Assembly: GCF_047344985.1 (NCBI RefSeq)
Contig: NZ_CP178861.1
Location: 1,178,001-1,242,000, forward strand
Reading direction: 5' to 3'
Source of the DNA: Bdellovibrio sp047344985
GTDB taxonomy: Bacteria > Bdellovibrionota > Bdellovibrionia > Bdellovibrionales > Bdellovibrionaceae
Length of the DNA: 64,000 bases
Part shown: positions 8,004 through 16,473 of the stretch, one piece after another
Numbering within the stretch: position 1 is the stretch's first letter
Layout: each line of letters begins with the position of its first letter
Notes under the pieces: generated by a model
Told to the model about the DNA's origin: nothing
The model's input: only the letters and a program-made list of their open reading frames with translations
The model's database searches: none
Program-made: the position numbers and the translations under genes

Positions 8004-9452
8004 TTACGCCTCTTCTGTGAATTCTTCTCTTTGAAAAACGGGACCGTAAGATCCGACGAAGTCCCGTTTCCACCAAAGTCCTTCTTCACGAAGTTCTTTA
8101 AAACTCGCAAATTTATATTCGTAGCGCTGAATGCGTAAGGCTTTCGGTGCTTTTCCTTTGAACGGGTCTTTTGCAAATAACATAAGAACGTCCGGAGATT
8201 CTTGAAAAATACGAGTGATCAGGTTTTGCAGCCACAGATTTTCGTTAAACCCTTCAAGAGCTGCGAACCACATTTGCCAATCTAAACGCGGTTGATGTGG
8301 GGCCACGATGGGTGGCATCTTTTTTAAAGAGACAGGCTTATAGCTAAACTCGTACTCTTCCCAGTGATGACCGTCATTGCTGCCTTCTAAAACAAGTTCA
8401 AGACGAGTTTTCGTCATCACTGCAAAAAGACCGTAGGGATTAGAAATGCGGAAAGGATAGAAAAAGCGCATGTAGGGGAGCATGAAATCCAGCGCTTTGC
8501 TTTTTTCAAAAAGACTTTTGTAAATCCAAAACAAGGAAGAAGGAATTAACAAGATGGCTGGAATCGCCGCGATGTAAGTGGGAATTGTCGTCGCCTCAAG
8601 CCAGTTGATTTTAAATCCCCAAGCTGAATCGGGAAGAACGCCAAGGCATAGACCTAACGTCAGAAGATTGAAGAAGCCGTAGTTGCCAGTCAGGATGATT
8701 AAAATTTGCAGCAGGATAAGGAAAAACACGGCAAGAATCTGTTGTGGTCCCGGAATGAAAATAAAAAACGGTGTTACGATTTCAATAAAGAAAAGAACCA
8801 GCGTACTAAAGCGCTGAAAATGGAGAGGCAATTTGTTGGCAAAGAAAGCCAGCGGCGTCGGAAGCGGTTGAGTCCAGTAGTGGTATGTCATCGCAGTCAG
8901 ATCTTTCCACGACGTATCTTTATTTGTAAGCTTCACCACGCCCGACAAAAACATCAGCTTAAATAAAAGGAATAAAGTTAAGCCATAAAGAATCGGATGA
9001 AGCACATGTGCTCCAAATGGAATCCACTCCCATTGGTAAGGCGCAAAGAAAAGTCCTAAAAAACCAAACTCTAAAAGCAGACTGTCCCACTGATAACTTA
9101 AGAAAAGCTGCCCACAGCTTACAAAAGACAAATAACAAACAAAACAAATGAGCAGCATAAAGCTTTGACTGAAACCCAAAAATGACAGCGAGGAGGCCAT
9201 CATTCCAATAAAGCAAACAGCTTTCAGCGCAAAGTCTGAAGAGAACAGCCAAAACACGGAAGGCACATGATAAAACCGTTCGGCCTTCATTTCGTTGTCT
9301 AAAAGATTCAGAAGATGATCGATCGACAAAATACCTTGTCGACCAAAGAGCCCCAGAAGTTGCGGCATTAAAGATAAAAACGCCACAAAATAGCAAAGGC
9401 TCAAGGTCTTTGAAAAAATCCAGCTTGAGATATTATAGTCGACAAGCAACAT
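8004..9452 (-). CDS. Lipase maturation factor (LMF1) family membrane protein
   Basis: This 482-residue polytopic protein has about eight to ten hydrophobic segments followed by a soluble C-terminal domain. The N-terminal half shows family signatures such as LLGLFGRQGIL and SCGQLFLSYQWDSLLLEFGFLG; the C-terminal part has YEFSYKP and PHQPRLDWQMWFAAL. Vertebrate LMF1 supports lipase folding in the ER; the bacterial role is unknown. It is the last gene of a lnt-mutS2-LMF run, 21 bases after mutS2, with AGGAG four bases before its ATG. Confidence 0.85.
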   Translation of the reverse strand: MLLVDYNISSWIFSKTLSLCYFVAFLSLMPQLLGLFGRQGILSIDHLLNLLDNEMKAERFYHVPSVFWLFSSDFALKAVCFIGMMASSLSFLGFSQSFMLLICFVCYLSFVSCGQLFLSYQWDSLLLEFGFLGLFFAPYQWEWIPFGAHVLHPILYGLTLFLLFKLMFLSGVVKLTNKDTSWKDLTAMTYHYWTQPLPTPLAFFANKLPLHFQRFSTLVLFFIEIVTPFFIFIPGPQQILAVFFLILLQILIILTGNYGFFNLLTLGLCLGVLPDSAWGFKINWLEATTIPTYIAAIPAILLIPSSLFWIYKSLFEKSKALDFMLPYMRFFYPFRISNPYGLFAVMTKTRLELVLEGSNDGHHWEEYEFSYKPVSLKKMPPIVAPHQPRLDWQMWFAALEGFNENLWLQNLITRIFQESPDVLMLFAKDPFKGKAPKALRIQRYEYKFASFKELREEGLWWKRDFVGSYGPVFQREEFTEEA

Positions 9453-9473
9453 AGGACTCCTGTGGGGCCGCTT

Positions 9474-11804
9474 TTACGCTTCGCCGAGTTCTACCCAAGT
9501 AATACCGTCTCCGCCACCTTCGGGCGAGCCTGCTTTCCATTTCTTCACGTAAATAGAACGCGATAGATATGTACGCACGGCTTTTTTCAAAGCTTCCGTT
9601 CCGTGTCCATGAATGATCTTCATGCGATCTTCACGGGATTGAGCGGCCTTATCTAAAGCCAGTTCCAATTCTGACAAAGCGTCTTCCACGGTTTTTCCAC
9701 GCAAATCCAAAGTGCGATCGTCATCGGCAAGAGCGACAGAGAAAGAACTTCCCTGGCGAACAAGTTGTGATGTCGGGTTTTGCGGTTTTCCGGGGAGTCG
9801 TAATTCCTGCCAGTGCAGTTGCAATCTCACAGAACCAGAAAGAACCAAGACTTCACCTTTTGAGTTCGGTGTACTCTGCACGATTCCATCTTGATTTAGT
9901 GAAACGACAAAAACTTTCGATCCTGGCGGGAATTTTTTGGCAAAGTCTTCCGCATTTTCGGGAGCACCGGGTTGCGTGATCGGTTTTGCTTTCACGATTT
10001 CAGGAAGTTTGTATTTGATCTCTTGCAAAGCCGTGTGACGTTTAAAGGTCTCTGTGACTTTGGCTTGAGCAATGGCTTCTTCCACTTTGCGCTCAGCTTT
10101 TTTAACTGTGCGCTGCAACCATTCGTCTTTGTCTTTATTGAATTGCTCCAAAAGACCTTCGTATTTCTTTTTCATCGCAAGAGCTGCATTGGTTTCTTTG
10201 CGTAAGTGCTCTTGCAAAATGGAAATATCACTTTTAAGTTGCTCAATCTGTTCAAGGCCTTCAAGACGCGCCCGTGTTGCTGGAGCTAGTACATCCAGCG
10301 CTCTTTGCACGATCGCTTGAGAAACACCTACGCGCTTTGCTGTTTGGATCGCCAATGAATCGCCGGGAATACCTGCGATAAACTGGTAAGTCGGGCGACC
10401 TGTTTTAGGATCGTACTCAAGACTGCCGTTGAGGACACGACTTTCTTCATCCCAACCAGATTTTAATGGCCCTAAGTGTGAAGTGATCACAGCGAAGACA
10501 TCATTGTTTGAGAATGTTTCAATGAAACTTCTTCCCAAAGCACTTCCTTCTTCCGGATCTGTGGATCCGCAGATCTCATCGATCAAAATCAAATTATCAC
10601 GATGTTTTAAGCTCGCGGCTTTTGAAAGGATTTTTAAATGGGCAGCAAAGGTACTGAGTTCTTCATCCACACTTTGCGCATCGCCAATGCCGATCAAAAT
10701 GTCCTTAAAGAAAGGAATCTTCGAAGTTTCACTGGCGCAGATCGGAAGTCCACAGCGCGCCATTTGTGCGGCAAGGCCGATGGATTTAAGCAAAACAGTT
10801 TTACCGCCAGCATTCGGGCCGCTGAGAAGCAAAATACTTTTACGACCTTCCAGCAAAACCGAATTTGAAACGACAGGTTTTCCTGAAAGTTGCAAAAGCG
10901 GGTGGCGCACTTCAATCAGTTCCATACTTTCTTTAGAAAACTGAATCGGGTGGGCATTTACTTGAGAAGCAAACTGCGCTTGAGAAAAACGCACGTCGCA
11001 CTCTTCAAGAAGAACACGGCTGCTTTCAATGTCAGAAGCCTTCGAAGAAAGATAACGAGAAAGCTCAGTCAAAAGTCTTTCGATCTCATCTTCGATTTCC
11101 ACTTCAATTTGACGCAAGCGATTGTTTGTCGGAATGACCTTTTCAGGCTCCATGAAAACAGTTTGTTTTGTTTGTGAAGATCCGTGAATCACGCCAGGCA
11201 AATGATGTTGCATTCCACTGCGCACAGGAAGCACCCAACGGCCATCGCGAGTGGTAACGTATTTATCTTGCAACACGTTTTCCATTTGGTGATCTTTCAC
11301 CAAACGATCGAGTGTACTTTGTACTTCGCGGGCCAGACGTTCTTTTTCTTTATAAAGGCGGAACAATGTTTCACTGGCATCCGCGCGGATTTCTCCGTTA
11401 GGAGTCAGAATCTGATCAATCGCAGAAAGTGGTTCTTCTGCTTTCATCAGACTTGCAGAAATATTTTGTGCCCATTCATTTTCAATCGGAGTGAGTGCTT
11501 CTTTAAGCGCCAACACTTCAAGACAGAAACTGCGCACGTCTTTGATTTCAAGATTTTTTAAAACCGCACTTTTGCGAAGACGAGCAATCCAAGTGGAATA
11601 CAAATCCAAACTTTGCATGAAGGGACGGACCCCTTGATTCAAGACTTCCGTAGCTTGCGCGATTTCTTGGAAACTGGCATAAGCTGCCTCCGGTGAAGAC
11701 AAAGGTTTTGTCGTCATCACAGTTTCGCGAGCCGCCTCACTTGTCGCGTGAGAGCGGATTTTTTCTAAAATTTCGACCCAATCAAGAACGACGAGATCTT
11801 GCAT
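9474..11804 (-). CDS. mutS2: Endonuclease/ATPase MutS2
   Basis: This 776-residue protein has the MutS2 architecture: an N-terminal clamp/coiled-coil region, an ATPase with Walker A GPNAGGKT and the ILIDEICGSTDPEEG Walker B/ABC-like segment, a long coiled coil, and a C-terminal Smr domain (LDLRGKTVEDAL, then IIHGHGTEALKKAV). Its length is normal for the family. MutS2 lacks the mismatch-recognition domain of MutS and has been linked to suppression of recombination and to rescue of collided ribosomes. AGGAG lies six bases before the ATG. The start overlaps the end of lnt by 23 bases, so the two are probably translationally coupled. Confidence 0.95.
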   Translation of the reverse strand: MQDLVVLDWVEILEKIRSHATSEAARETVMTTKPLSSPEAAYASFQEIAQATEVLNQGVRPFMQSLDLYSTWIARLRKSAVLKNLEIKDVRSFCLEVLALKEALTPIENEWAQNISASLMKAEEPLSAIDQILTPNGEIRADASETLFRLYKEKERLAREVQSTLDRLVKDHQMENVLQDKYVTTRDGRWVLPVRSGMQHHLPGVIHGSSQTKQTVFMEPEKVIPTNNRLRQIEVEIEDEIERLLTELSRYLSSKASDIESSRVLLEECDVRFSQAQFASQVNAHPIQFSKESMELIEVRHPLLQLSGKPVVSNSVLLEGRKSILLLSGPNAGGKTVLLKSIGLAAQMARCGLPICASETSKIPFFKDILIGIGDAQSVDEELSTFAAHLKILSKAASLKHRDNLILIDEICGSTDPEEGSALGRSFIETFSNNDVFAVITSHLGPLKSGWDEESRVLNGSLEYDPKTGRPTYQFIAGIPGDSLAIQTAKRVGVSQAIVQRALDVLAPATRARLEGLEQIEQLKSDISILQEHLRKETNAALAMKKKYEGLLEQFNKDKDEWLQRTVKKAERKVEEAIAQAKVTETFKRHTALQEIKYKLPEIVKAKPITQPGAPENAEDFAKKFPPGSKVFVVSLNQDGIVQSTPNSKGEVLVLSGSVRLQLHWQELRLPGKPQNPTSQLVRQGSSFSVALADDDRTLDLRGKTVEDALSELELALDKAAQSREDRMKIIHGHGTEALKKAVRTYLSRSIYVKKWKAGSPEGGGDGITWVELGEA

Positions 11805-13392
11805 GAAGAGCTCCTGTAGTTACCAGCGCGATTAAAACAATAAGGAGCAGAACCCAGTCCCAGTGTCCCCATTGCACATACAAAGTGGTTGGCGCTTTTT
11901 TAAGATACTTTATCACAAACTGACCGCTCCACTCTTCGTGAAGAGGTGATTTTTGTAGAACGTCACCGTTTGCTAAAACGGCTGTGCTAATTCCGGTGTT
12001 AGTTGAACGAATCAAAGGGCGACGCACTTCAATGGCGCGAGCTAAAGTCATATAAAGATGTTGCTGCGGCTCTGAAGGGCGACCAAACCAAGAATCATTC
12101 GTGACGTTGACAAGAACGTCGGCTCCTTTTTTCGCAAGGCCTCGAGTGAATTCAGGATAAAGGCCTTCGTAACAAATCTGTCCACCCCAGTGAATGGATT
12201 CTCCGTTGCGTTCCCATTTCATTGTTGTTGGTCCCTGACCGCGACCAAAATTGGAAACAAAAGGAAGAAGTTTGAGCAAGACGGGGAACTGTTCGCTCAA
12301 TGGCAAATATTCACCGAAAGCGAGAAGCTCTGTTTTGCGGTAAGGCTTATCCAGGTTGTTGCCGTTGGCATCGACCAAGAAAAGACCGTTGTAAGTGGAA
12401 TGATCGATTTTCTCATCCGTGTTGATGTCTTTAGAATAGGCACCCGTGATCAAAGGTTTTCCCAAGGGAGCTAAGCCGTCGGAAAGAAGCTGCGTGTGTT
12501 TTCTTCCCAGAAGATGTTGATCCAAGTAGTCGGGGAAAGCGGTCTCTGGCCAAACGAAGATGTCTGTTTGCGGAAACTTCTGCGCAGCATCGCGAGTCAT
12601 ATCCAAAAACTTATTCGTGATCGCTTCTTGATAGCCTCGGCCTTTTTCGGCGTAAATCTTTTCTAGGTTTCCGATGTTGGCTTGAATGACGGTCGCGCGG
12701 AATTCTCCATCAAAGTGCTTCCACTTCTGTCCATGCCAGTAGCCGATGCCCACTAATGCAGCAAAGGTCAATGTAAGAAAACTTAAGTGAGTGAGAGCTT
12801 TTTTGACGTAACTTTGTTTAAGCCAGATGTAACCCATCCATGCATTGAACAGCAACACGATGGAAGAAAGGCCTAAGAATCCAATGATGTCGGCCAAGTT
12901 GTACGTCGGAATTTTTGCCCAGAAAAGGGTATAACCTAAATTCCAGTCGAAAATGACCGGCCACACGCGCTCAAGCAAAGACTGTAGAATCGCAATGACG
13001 AAAAGACTTTTTCCCGCACTCAGTGAAAAACGCAGACGGAGCCACGTTCCCAGAGCGACAGCCACGGGAATGTAGAGATGCATGAACGCACAAAAAAGCA
13101 GCAAAGCCATGACAGACGTGGACCACGGGATTTGACCGAACTCGTGCGCTGTGTAAGCAATCCAGTGAAAACCGATGATGCTCAAAACAAACTGTGTAAC
13201 CCACGCGGCCCAGAAAGAATCTTTCACTGTGCGACTTTCTTCAGTCGCGTAAAGCCAAAGTGGTGTGTAGCAGAAGATCAGCGCCCAAGGCGGAAAAGGG
13301 ATGTAGCTTGTTCCAACCAAAATGCCTGAGAGAATCGCCCAACGAAAATCGTAGGCTTTATGCTTGAAAAATTGAATCGATCTCTTCATCAT
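11782..13392 (-). CDS. lnt: Apolipoprotein N-acyltransferase
   Basis: The enzyme N-acylates the lipidated Cys of apolipoproteins at the periplasmic face of the inner membrane, the last step of lipoprotein maturation. The 536-residue protein has about six N-terminal transmembrane helices, a nitrilase-like domain and a C-terminal helix. The catalytic triad is visible as Glu in FVWPETAFP, Lys in YRKTELLAFGEY and Cys in QICYEGLYPE. I take the ATG-ATG at 13392 as start because it opens the conserved region; no strong ribosome-binding site precedes it. It overlaps mutS2 and is divergent from the zinc-ribbon gene. Confidence 0.92.
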   Translation of the reverse strand: MMKRSIQFFKHKAYDFRWAILSGILVGTSYIPFPPWALIFCYTPLWLYATEESRTVKDSFWAAWVTQFVLSIIGFHWIAYTAHEFGQIPWSTSVMALLLFCAFMHLYIPVAVALGTWLRLRFSLSAGKSLFVIAILQSLLERVWPVIFDWNLGYTLFWAKIPTYNLADIIGFLGLSSIVLLFNAWMGYIWLKQSYVKKALTHLSFLTLTFAALVGIGYWHGQKWKHFDGEFRATVIQANIGNLEKIYAEKGRGYQEAITNKFLDMTRDAAQKFPQTDIFVWPETAFPDYLDQHLLGRKHTQLLSDGLAPLGKPLITGAYSKDINTDEKIDHSTYNGLFLVDANGNNLDKPYRKTELLAFGEYLPLSEQFPVLLKLLPFVSNFGRGQGPTTMKWERNGESIHWGGQICYEGLYPEFTRGLAKKGADVLVNVTNDSWFGRPSEPQQHLYMTLARAIEVRRPLIRSTNTGISTAVLANGDVLQKSPLHEEWSGQFVIKYLKKAPTTLYVQWGHWDWVLLLIVLIALVTTGALHARSRRS

Positions 13393-13444
13393 GGTATTAG
13401 TAACACAAAGAGTGAGTGAGTCCACTGTGAATTTAACGACGAAA

Positions 13445-14227
13445 ATGAAAATTCGATGCCCCTCATGCGCCAAGCTGTACGAAGTTGCGAGTGATGATAT
13501 TCATTCGGAAACTCCGCTGTTTCAGTGCATCTCATGTGAGAGTCGATTCAGTTTCGAATATCCTCCAACGGACCCGCAAAACGTCTTGTGTTTCATGGTT
13601 CCGGTTGTCGCTGAAACTCCGATTGTGACTGATGCTCAGCATCAAGAGGCTTTGCCAGCGGTAGAGCCGGGTGCTCACGAAATGAAGTCATGCCCTAAGT
13701 GCGGAGCCTTGAACGGCCGTCGCGCGAAAGAGTGTTACTCGTGCCACGTGCTTTTTGAGCGTTTGGAAGGTCTTCCGAAAGATCCAAGTTTGAAAGCGCA
13801 ACCAAGTCTTGTGCGCAAATGGAAGAACTTGGTGGAGAACTTTGAAAATGAAAGTCTTCATGATGAATTCATCCGCGCTTGTCACGAGTTGGATGCTCTT
13901 CGTTTCGCAACATTGAAGTACGAAGAATTAAAAACCGCTCAAGGCGGCGATCCCCAATGTGATCAAATGATCGCGCGTATCAATAGCTTGATGTTGGTGG
14001 GACTTTCGCAAAAGCCTTTGGCGAAGAACGAAGCTCCAGTTCGTCCGAAGTGGCAGAAGTATCTTTACTGGGGACCGTTCGGTCTAAGCGCTTTGTTGAT
14101 TCTTTTAGGCATGATCAACCTAGGTCACCGCAACTTGATTGGTGTCGGCGTCGCTCTGGCATTTATGGCAGCGGGACTCATCATCATGATCCGCGGAAAG
14201 ATCAGTCTTTCCGATTTCATCGACTAG
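13445..14227 (+). CDS. Zinc-ribbon (MJ0042-type) membrane protein
   Basis: This 260-residue protein begins with a zinc ribbon, IRCPSCAKLYEV...FQCISCESRF, typical of the MJ0042 type. A second two-CxxC ribbon follows at about residues 80-100 (CPKCGALN...CYSCHVLF). A helical linker leads to two transmembrane segments near residues 205-225 and 232-252. MJ0042 ribbons are frequent at the N-terminus of delta-type proteobacterial membrane and regulatory proteins; the function here is unknown. The start at 13445 is chosen because it opens the ribbon. The stop codon lies inside the terminator palindrome shared with the antitoxin gene. Confidence 0.75.
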   Translation: MKIRCPSCAKLYEVASDDIHSETPLFQCISCESRFSFEYPPTDPQNVLCFMVPVVAETPIVTDAQHQEALPAVEPGAHEMKSCPKCGALNGRRAKECYSCHVLFERLEGLPKDPSLKAQPSLVRKWKNLVENFENESLHDEFIRACHELDALRFATLKYEELKTAQGGDPQCDQMIARINSLMLVGLSQKPLAKNEAPVRPKWQKYLYWGPFGLSALLILLGMINLGHRNLIGVGVALAFMAAGLIIMIRGKISLSDFID

Positions 14228-14253
14228 AAAAAGGTACCAGGTACCTTTTTCTA
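14225..14253. terminator. GGTACC palindrome, bidirectional terminator (copy 2)
   Basis: TAGAAAAAGGTACC, a central A, then GGTACCTTTTTCTA: a perfect 14-base inverted repeat. The TAG stop of the plus-strand gene is one end and the TAG stop of the minus-strand antitoxin is the other, so the palindrome reaches exactly from stop to stop. Confidence 0.8.
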
Positions 14254-14574
14254 CGCAGCAATTGCTTTTAATAAAGAGCTTAGAGTCTTCACTGTGGGAT
14301 TAAATTCTCGTTTTCCTTCAATAAGATCATAAAGCGTTTGTCGCCCTAGTTTTGATTTTCTTACCAAGTCAGCTTTGTTCTGTAGACGAATTTGGGTGAT
14401 GAGCACGTCTTTCAGCATATCAATGTCTCCATCAATCAATGCTTCAGCTAAAATTGACTTTAGGGTTTCTTTATCTAACTTAGATTCATCGAGAACTTTA
14501 TGTGAAGCTAAAACCACGGGCTTTGATTTCTTTGAGGAGCTTTTTTGCTTTTTCAATGTCTTTGCTTTGGCCAT
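14251..14574 (-). CDS. Antitoxin with Xre-type helix-turn-helix
   Basis: This 107-residue protein has a Lys/Ser-rich N-terminal tail and a C-terminal helix-turn-helix (LQNKADLVRKSKLGRQTLYD, then a family-typical FNPTVKTLSSLLKA). This is the pattern of antidote proteins paired with RelE/HigB-like killers. It follows the toxin gene, and its ATG lies 77 bases inside the toxin coding region. GGAGG stands eight bases before that ATG, so translation is independent but coupled. It likely binds both the toxin and its own promoter, as in related systems. Confidence 0.8.
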   Translation of the reverse strand: MAKAKTLKKQKSSSKKSKPVVLASHKVLDESKLDKETLKSILAEALIDGDIDMLKDVLITQIRLQNKADLVRKSKLGRQTLYDLIEGKREFNPTVKTLSSLLKAIAA

Positions 14575-14812
14575 GTTTTGTTCCTCCAGCTAATATTACG
14601 ATTAATTTGCTTTCCACGCGTGCGATGTAAACTCTCAAGCCGGACTTCCACTTAAGTTCAATAAGTCCGTCGAAAAACTTCATGACTCCGAAGTGGCTAT
14701 CAAGGGCAATCCTGTCTAGGCGCATTTGGATTTTCGCTTGAGTTTCTCGATCCTGCCGTTTCAACCATTCTTCAAAATGGTCCGTCTTCAACAATGAAAA
14801 CATCGTTTTCAA
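14498..14812 (-). CDS. RelE/HigB-like addiction module toxin
   Basis: This 104-residue protein matches the phage-derived Gp49-like/HigB killer family. Landmarks are FEEWLKRQDRETQAKIQMRL, the core FDGLIELKWKSGLRVYIARV, and the end GGTKHGQSKDIEKAKKLLKE. Relatives are ribosome-dependent mRNA interferases. The start is TTG at 14812, because GGAGG lies seven bases upstream; an ATG three codons later is too far from it. Toxin first, antitoxin second is the usual HigBA order. No stop or frameshift is seen, so the pair appears intact. Confidence 0.8.
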   Translation of the reverse strand: MKTMFSLLKTDHFEEWLKRQDRETQAKIQMRLDRIALDSHFGVMKFFDGLIELKWKSGLRVYIARVESKLIVILAGGTKHGQSKDIEKAKKLLKEIKARGFSFT

Positions 14813-14944
14813 GATGAAACCTCCATAAGTATACGCTATTGCGTACAATTAGTAAATTTCATTTTGTAAATGCAAATTTCGGGGGGGATTCCCTAGTAGA
14901 TTTAATGGGTTATATTGTAGTTTGAAATCCGAAAGGCGGAGGTA

Positions 14945-14972
14945 TAAAAAGGGAAGGGATTAAAACCCTTCC
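14945..14972 (-). terminator. Terminator of the subtilase gene
   Basis: On the minus strand GGAAGGG, a 7-base loop containing the stop codon, CCCTTCC, then CTTTTTA. The stem begins in the last codons of the protease gene. Confidence 0.7.
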
Positions 14973-16345
14973 GTTCCTTGTTTTGTACCGAGTTTTGTTG
15001 GGCGCACTTTAGAGCCCGTACCGATGGCGTCGATCAAAGATTTTCCGAAGTGGGTCATCTCTTTGGCTGTTGGGTCGATACCGTCATCAATCGCATCTTT
15101 GGTATTCGTGTCGTTGGGATCAACGGTGAATTTCAAATTCTGCGGATTTAGGGCAACACCACCTGAAGAAGAAACGCCTTGATCTAAGATCGTCAAAGCT
15201 TTGTAGAGATTGAGCTGACGAGACGTTCTTGTTTTTGACGCCAACTGAGTTTGCGCGTCTCCTGTTGCAAGAATATATTTTTTCACGTCTTCGGCTTTAA
15301 AAGACTGTTTGTGAGCCATTACCAAAGCCGCAGCACCTGTCACAAACGCGGTTGCTTGTGATGTTCCAGTCATATATCCATAAGAACTTCCCGGAAGGCA
15401 GGAAAGAATATTTTGTCCCGGAGCTGCGATGTCCACCGTCTCAACGCCATAGTTCGAAGACGCAAGAACTTGGATCGAAGGATCAATCGCTGTTACAGAG
15501 ATGATATTGCTCAATTTGTAATCGGCAGGGTAGTAGTGATATTGATCGGAATTCGATCTTTCATTACCCGCAGCTGCGACAAATAGAATTCCCTTTTTCT
15601 GAGCTTCGGCAATAGCGTCGTGCTCTTCTTGCGAGAACTCCGTTCCGCCACCTGAGTAATTAATAATATTCGCACCCATTTTCACAGCGTACTTAATGGC
15701 TGCCACTGTGTTTTTCAAATTGTCTGTGCCTGGAACTTTTGGATCGTAGTATTTAAGAATCATCAAGCTCACTTCAGGAGCGATACCCGTAATACCTTTT
15801 CCGTTTCCAGCTTCAGAGCCAATGATTCCTGCGATATGAGTTCCGTGACCGTGATTGTCATCGAGTTTTGGATTGTTGCTAACAAAGTTCCAACCGTAAA
15901 CGTCGTCGACAAAACCATTGCCGTCGTCGTCAATACCGTTTGTTGCTTTGTCGCGGCCTTGAGCGTCTTTGCCTGTCTCGCCAGGGTTTCTCCAAAGATT
16001 GTGAGCTAAGTCTTCGTGTTTAACATCAATACCTGTATCGATCACGGCAACGACGATATCGCGGCTGCCTTTAGTCACAGACCATGCGCGAGCTGCATCG
16101 GATTTTTTTAATCCCCAGGCTTGGCTGATCGCAGGGTCGTTGAAAAGAGCGCTCGGCTCGTCTTCGACTTTGTCTGTTTTTGAAGTGATGAAAGAGTTTT
16201 CAAAAATACGATTGCTATCTTTTTTGCTCGAACTTTGTGTGCGTGATGGAGATGACGATTCTGTTGAATAGAGATAAATCCCTAAACCGCCAAAGAAAAC
16301 CAAACCGACACATGCTGCTGCAATCCACACTTTGCGAGAAAACAT
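14960..16345 (-). CDS. Subtilisin-like serine protease (S8), membrane-anchored or exported
   Basis: This 461-residue protein has a single hydrophobic segment at about residues 7-27, then a linker and a subtilase domain. The catalytic triad is visible: Asp103 in VIDTGID, His167 in GHGTHIAG and Ser329 in GTSQATA; the oxyanion Asn261 is in AAAGNE. The motif around the Ser differs from the usual GTSMATP. The insert DDDGNGFVDDVYGWNF is a probable calcium site. Predatory bacteria secrete many such proteases, but its target is unknown. A sigma-28-like -10 element lies upstream at 16372-16379. AAAGGGG precedes the ATG. Confidence 0.9.
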   Translation of the reverse strand: MFSRKVWIAAACVGLVFFGGLGIYLYSTESSSPSRTQSSSKKDSNRIFENSFITSKTDKVEDEPSALFNDPAISQAWGLKKSDAARAWSVTKGSRDIVVAVIDTGIDVKHEDLAHNLWRNPGETGKDAQGRDKATNGIDDDGNGFVDDVYGWNFVSNNPKLDDNHGHGTHIAGIIGSEAGNGKGITGIAPEVSLMILKYYDPKVPGTDNLKNTVAAIKYAVKMGANIINYSGGGTEFSQEEHDAIAEAQKKGILFVAAAGNERSNSDQYHYYPADYKLSNIISVTAIDPSIQVLASSNYGVETVDIAAPGQNILSCLPGSSYGYMTGTSQATAFVTGAAALVMAHKQSFKAEDVKKYILATGDAQTQLASKTRTSRQLNLYKALTILDQGVSSSGGVALNPQNLKFTVDPNDTNTKDAIDDGIDPTAKEMTHFGKSLIDAIGTGSKVRPTKLGTKQGTEGF

Positions 16346-16371
16346 GAATTTTCCCCTTTCTCCACCATTTC

Positions 16372-16399
16372 TTATCGGTGTTTAGGGGAGCCTTCATAA
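16372..16399 (-). promoter_or_regulatory. Weak sigma-28-like promoter candidate before the subtilase
   Basis: On the minus strand ACCGATAA at 16379-16372 matches the FliA -10 element at seven of eight positions. The -35 position (TTATGAAG, 12-base spacer) is a poor match. It leaves a normal leader with its own ribosome-binding site. Confidence 0.3.
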
Positions 16400-16473
16400 T
16401 AGTCTTTTCGGTTTTTCCGCGAGATCAAGGCCCTTAGTCTTGTATCAAAATGAGATTAGACTAAGGAAGCCTC

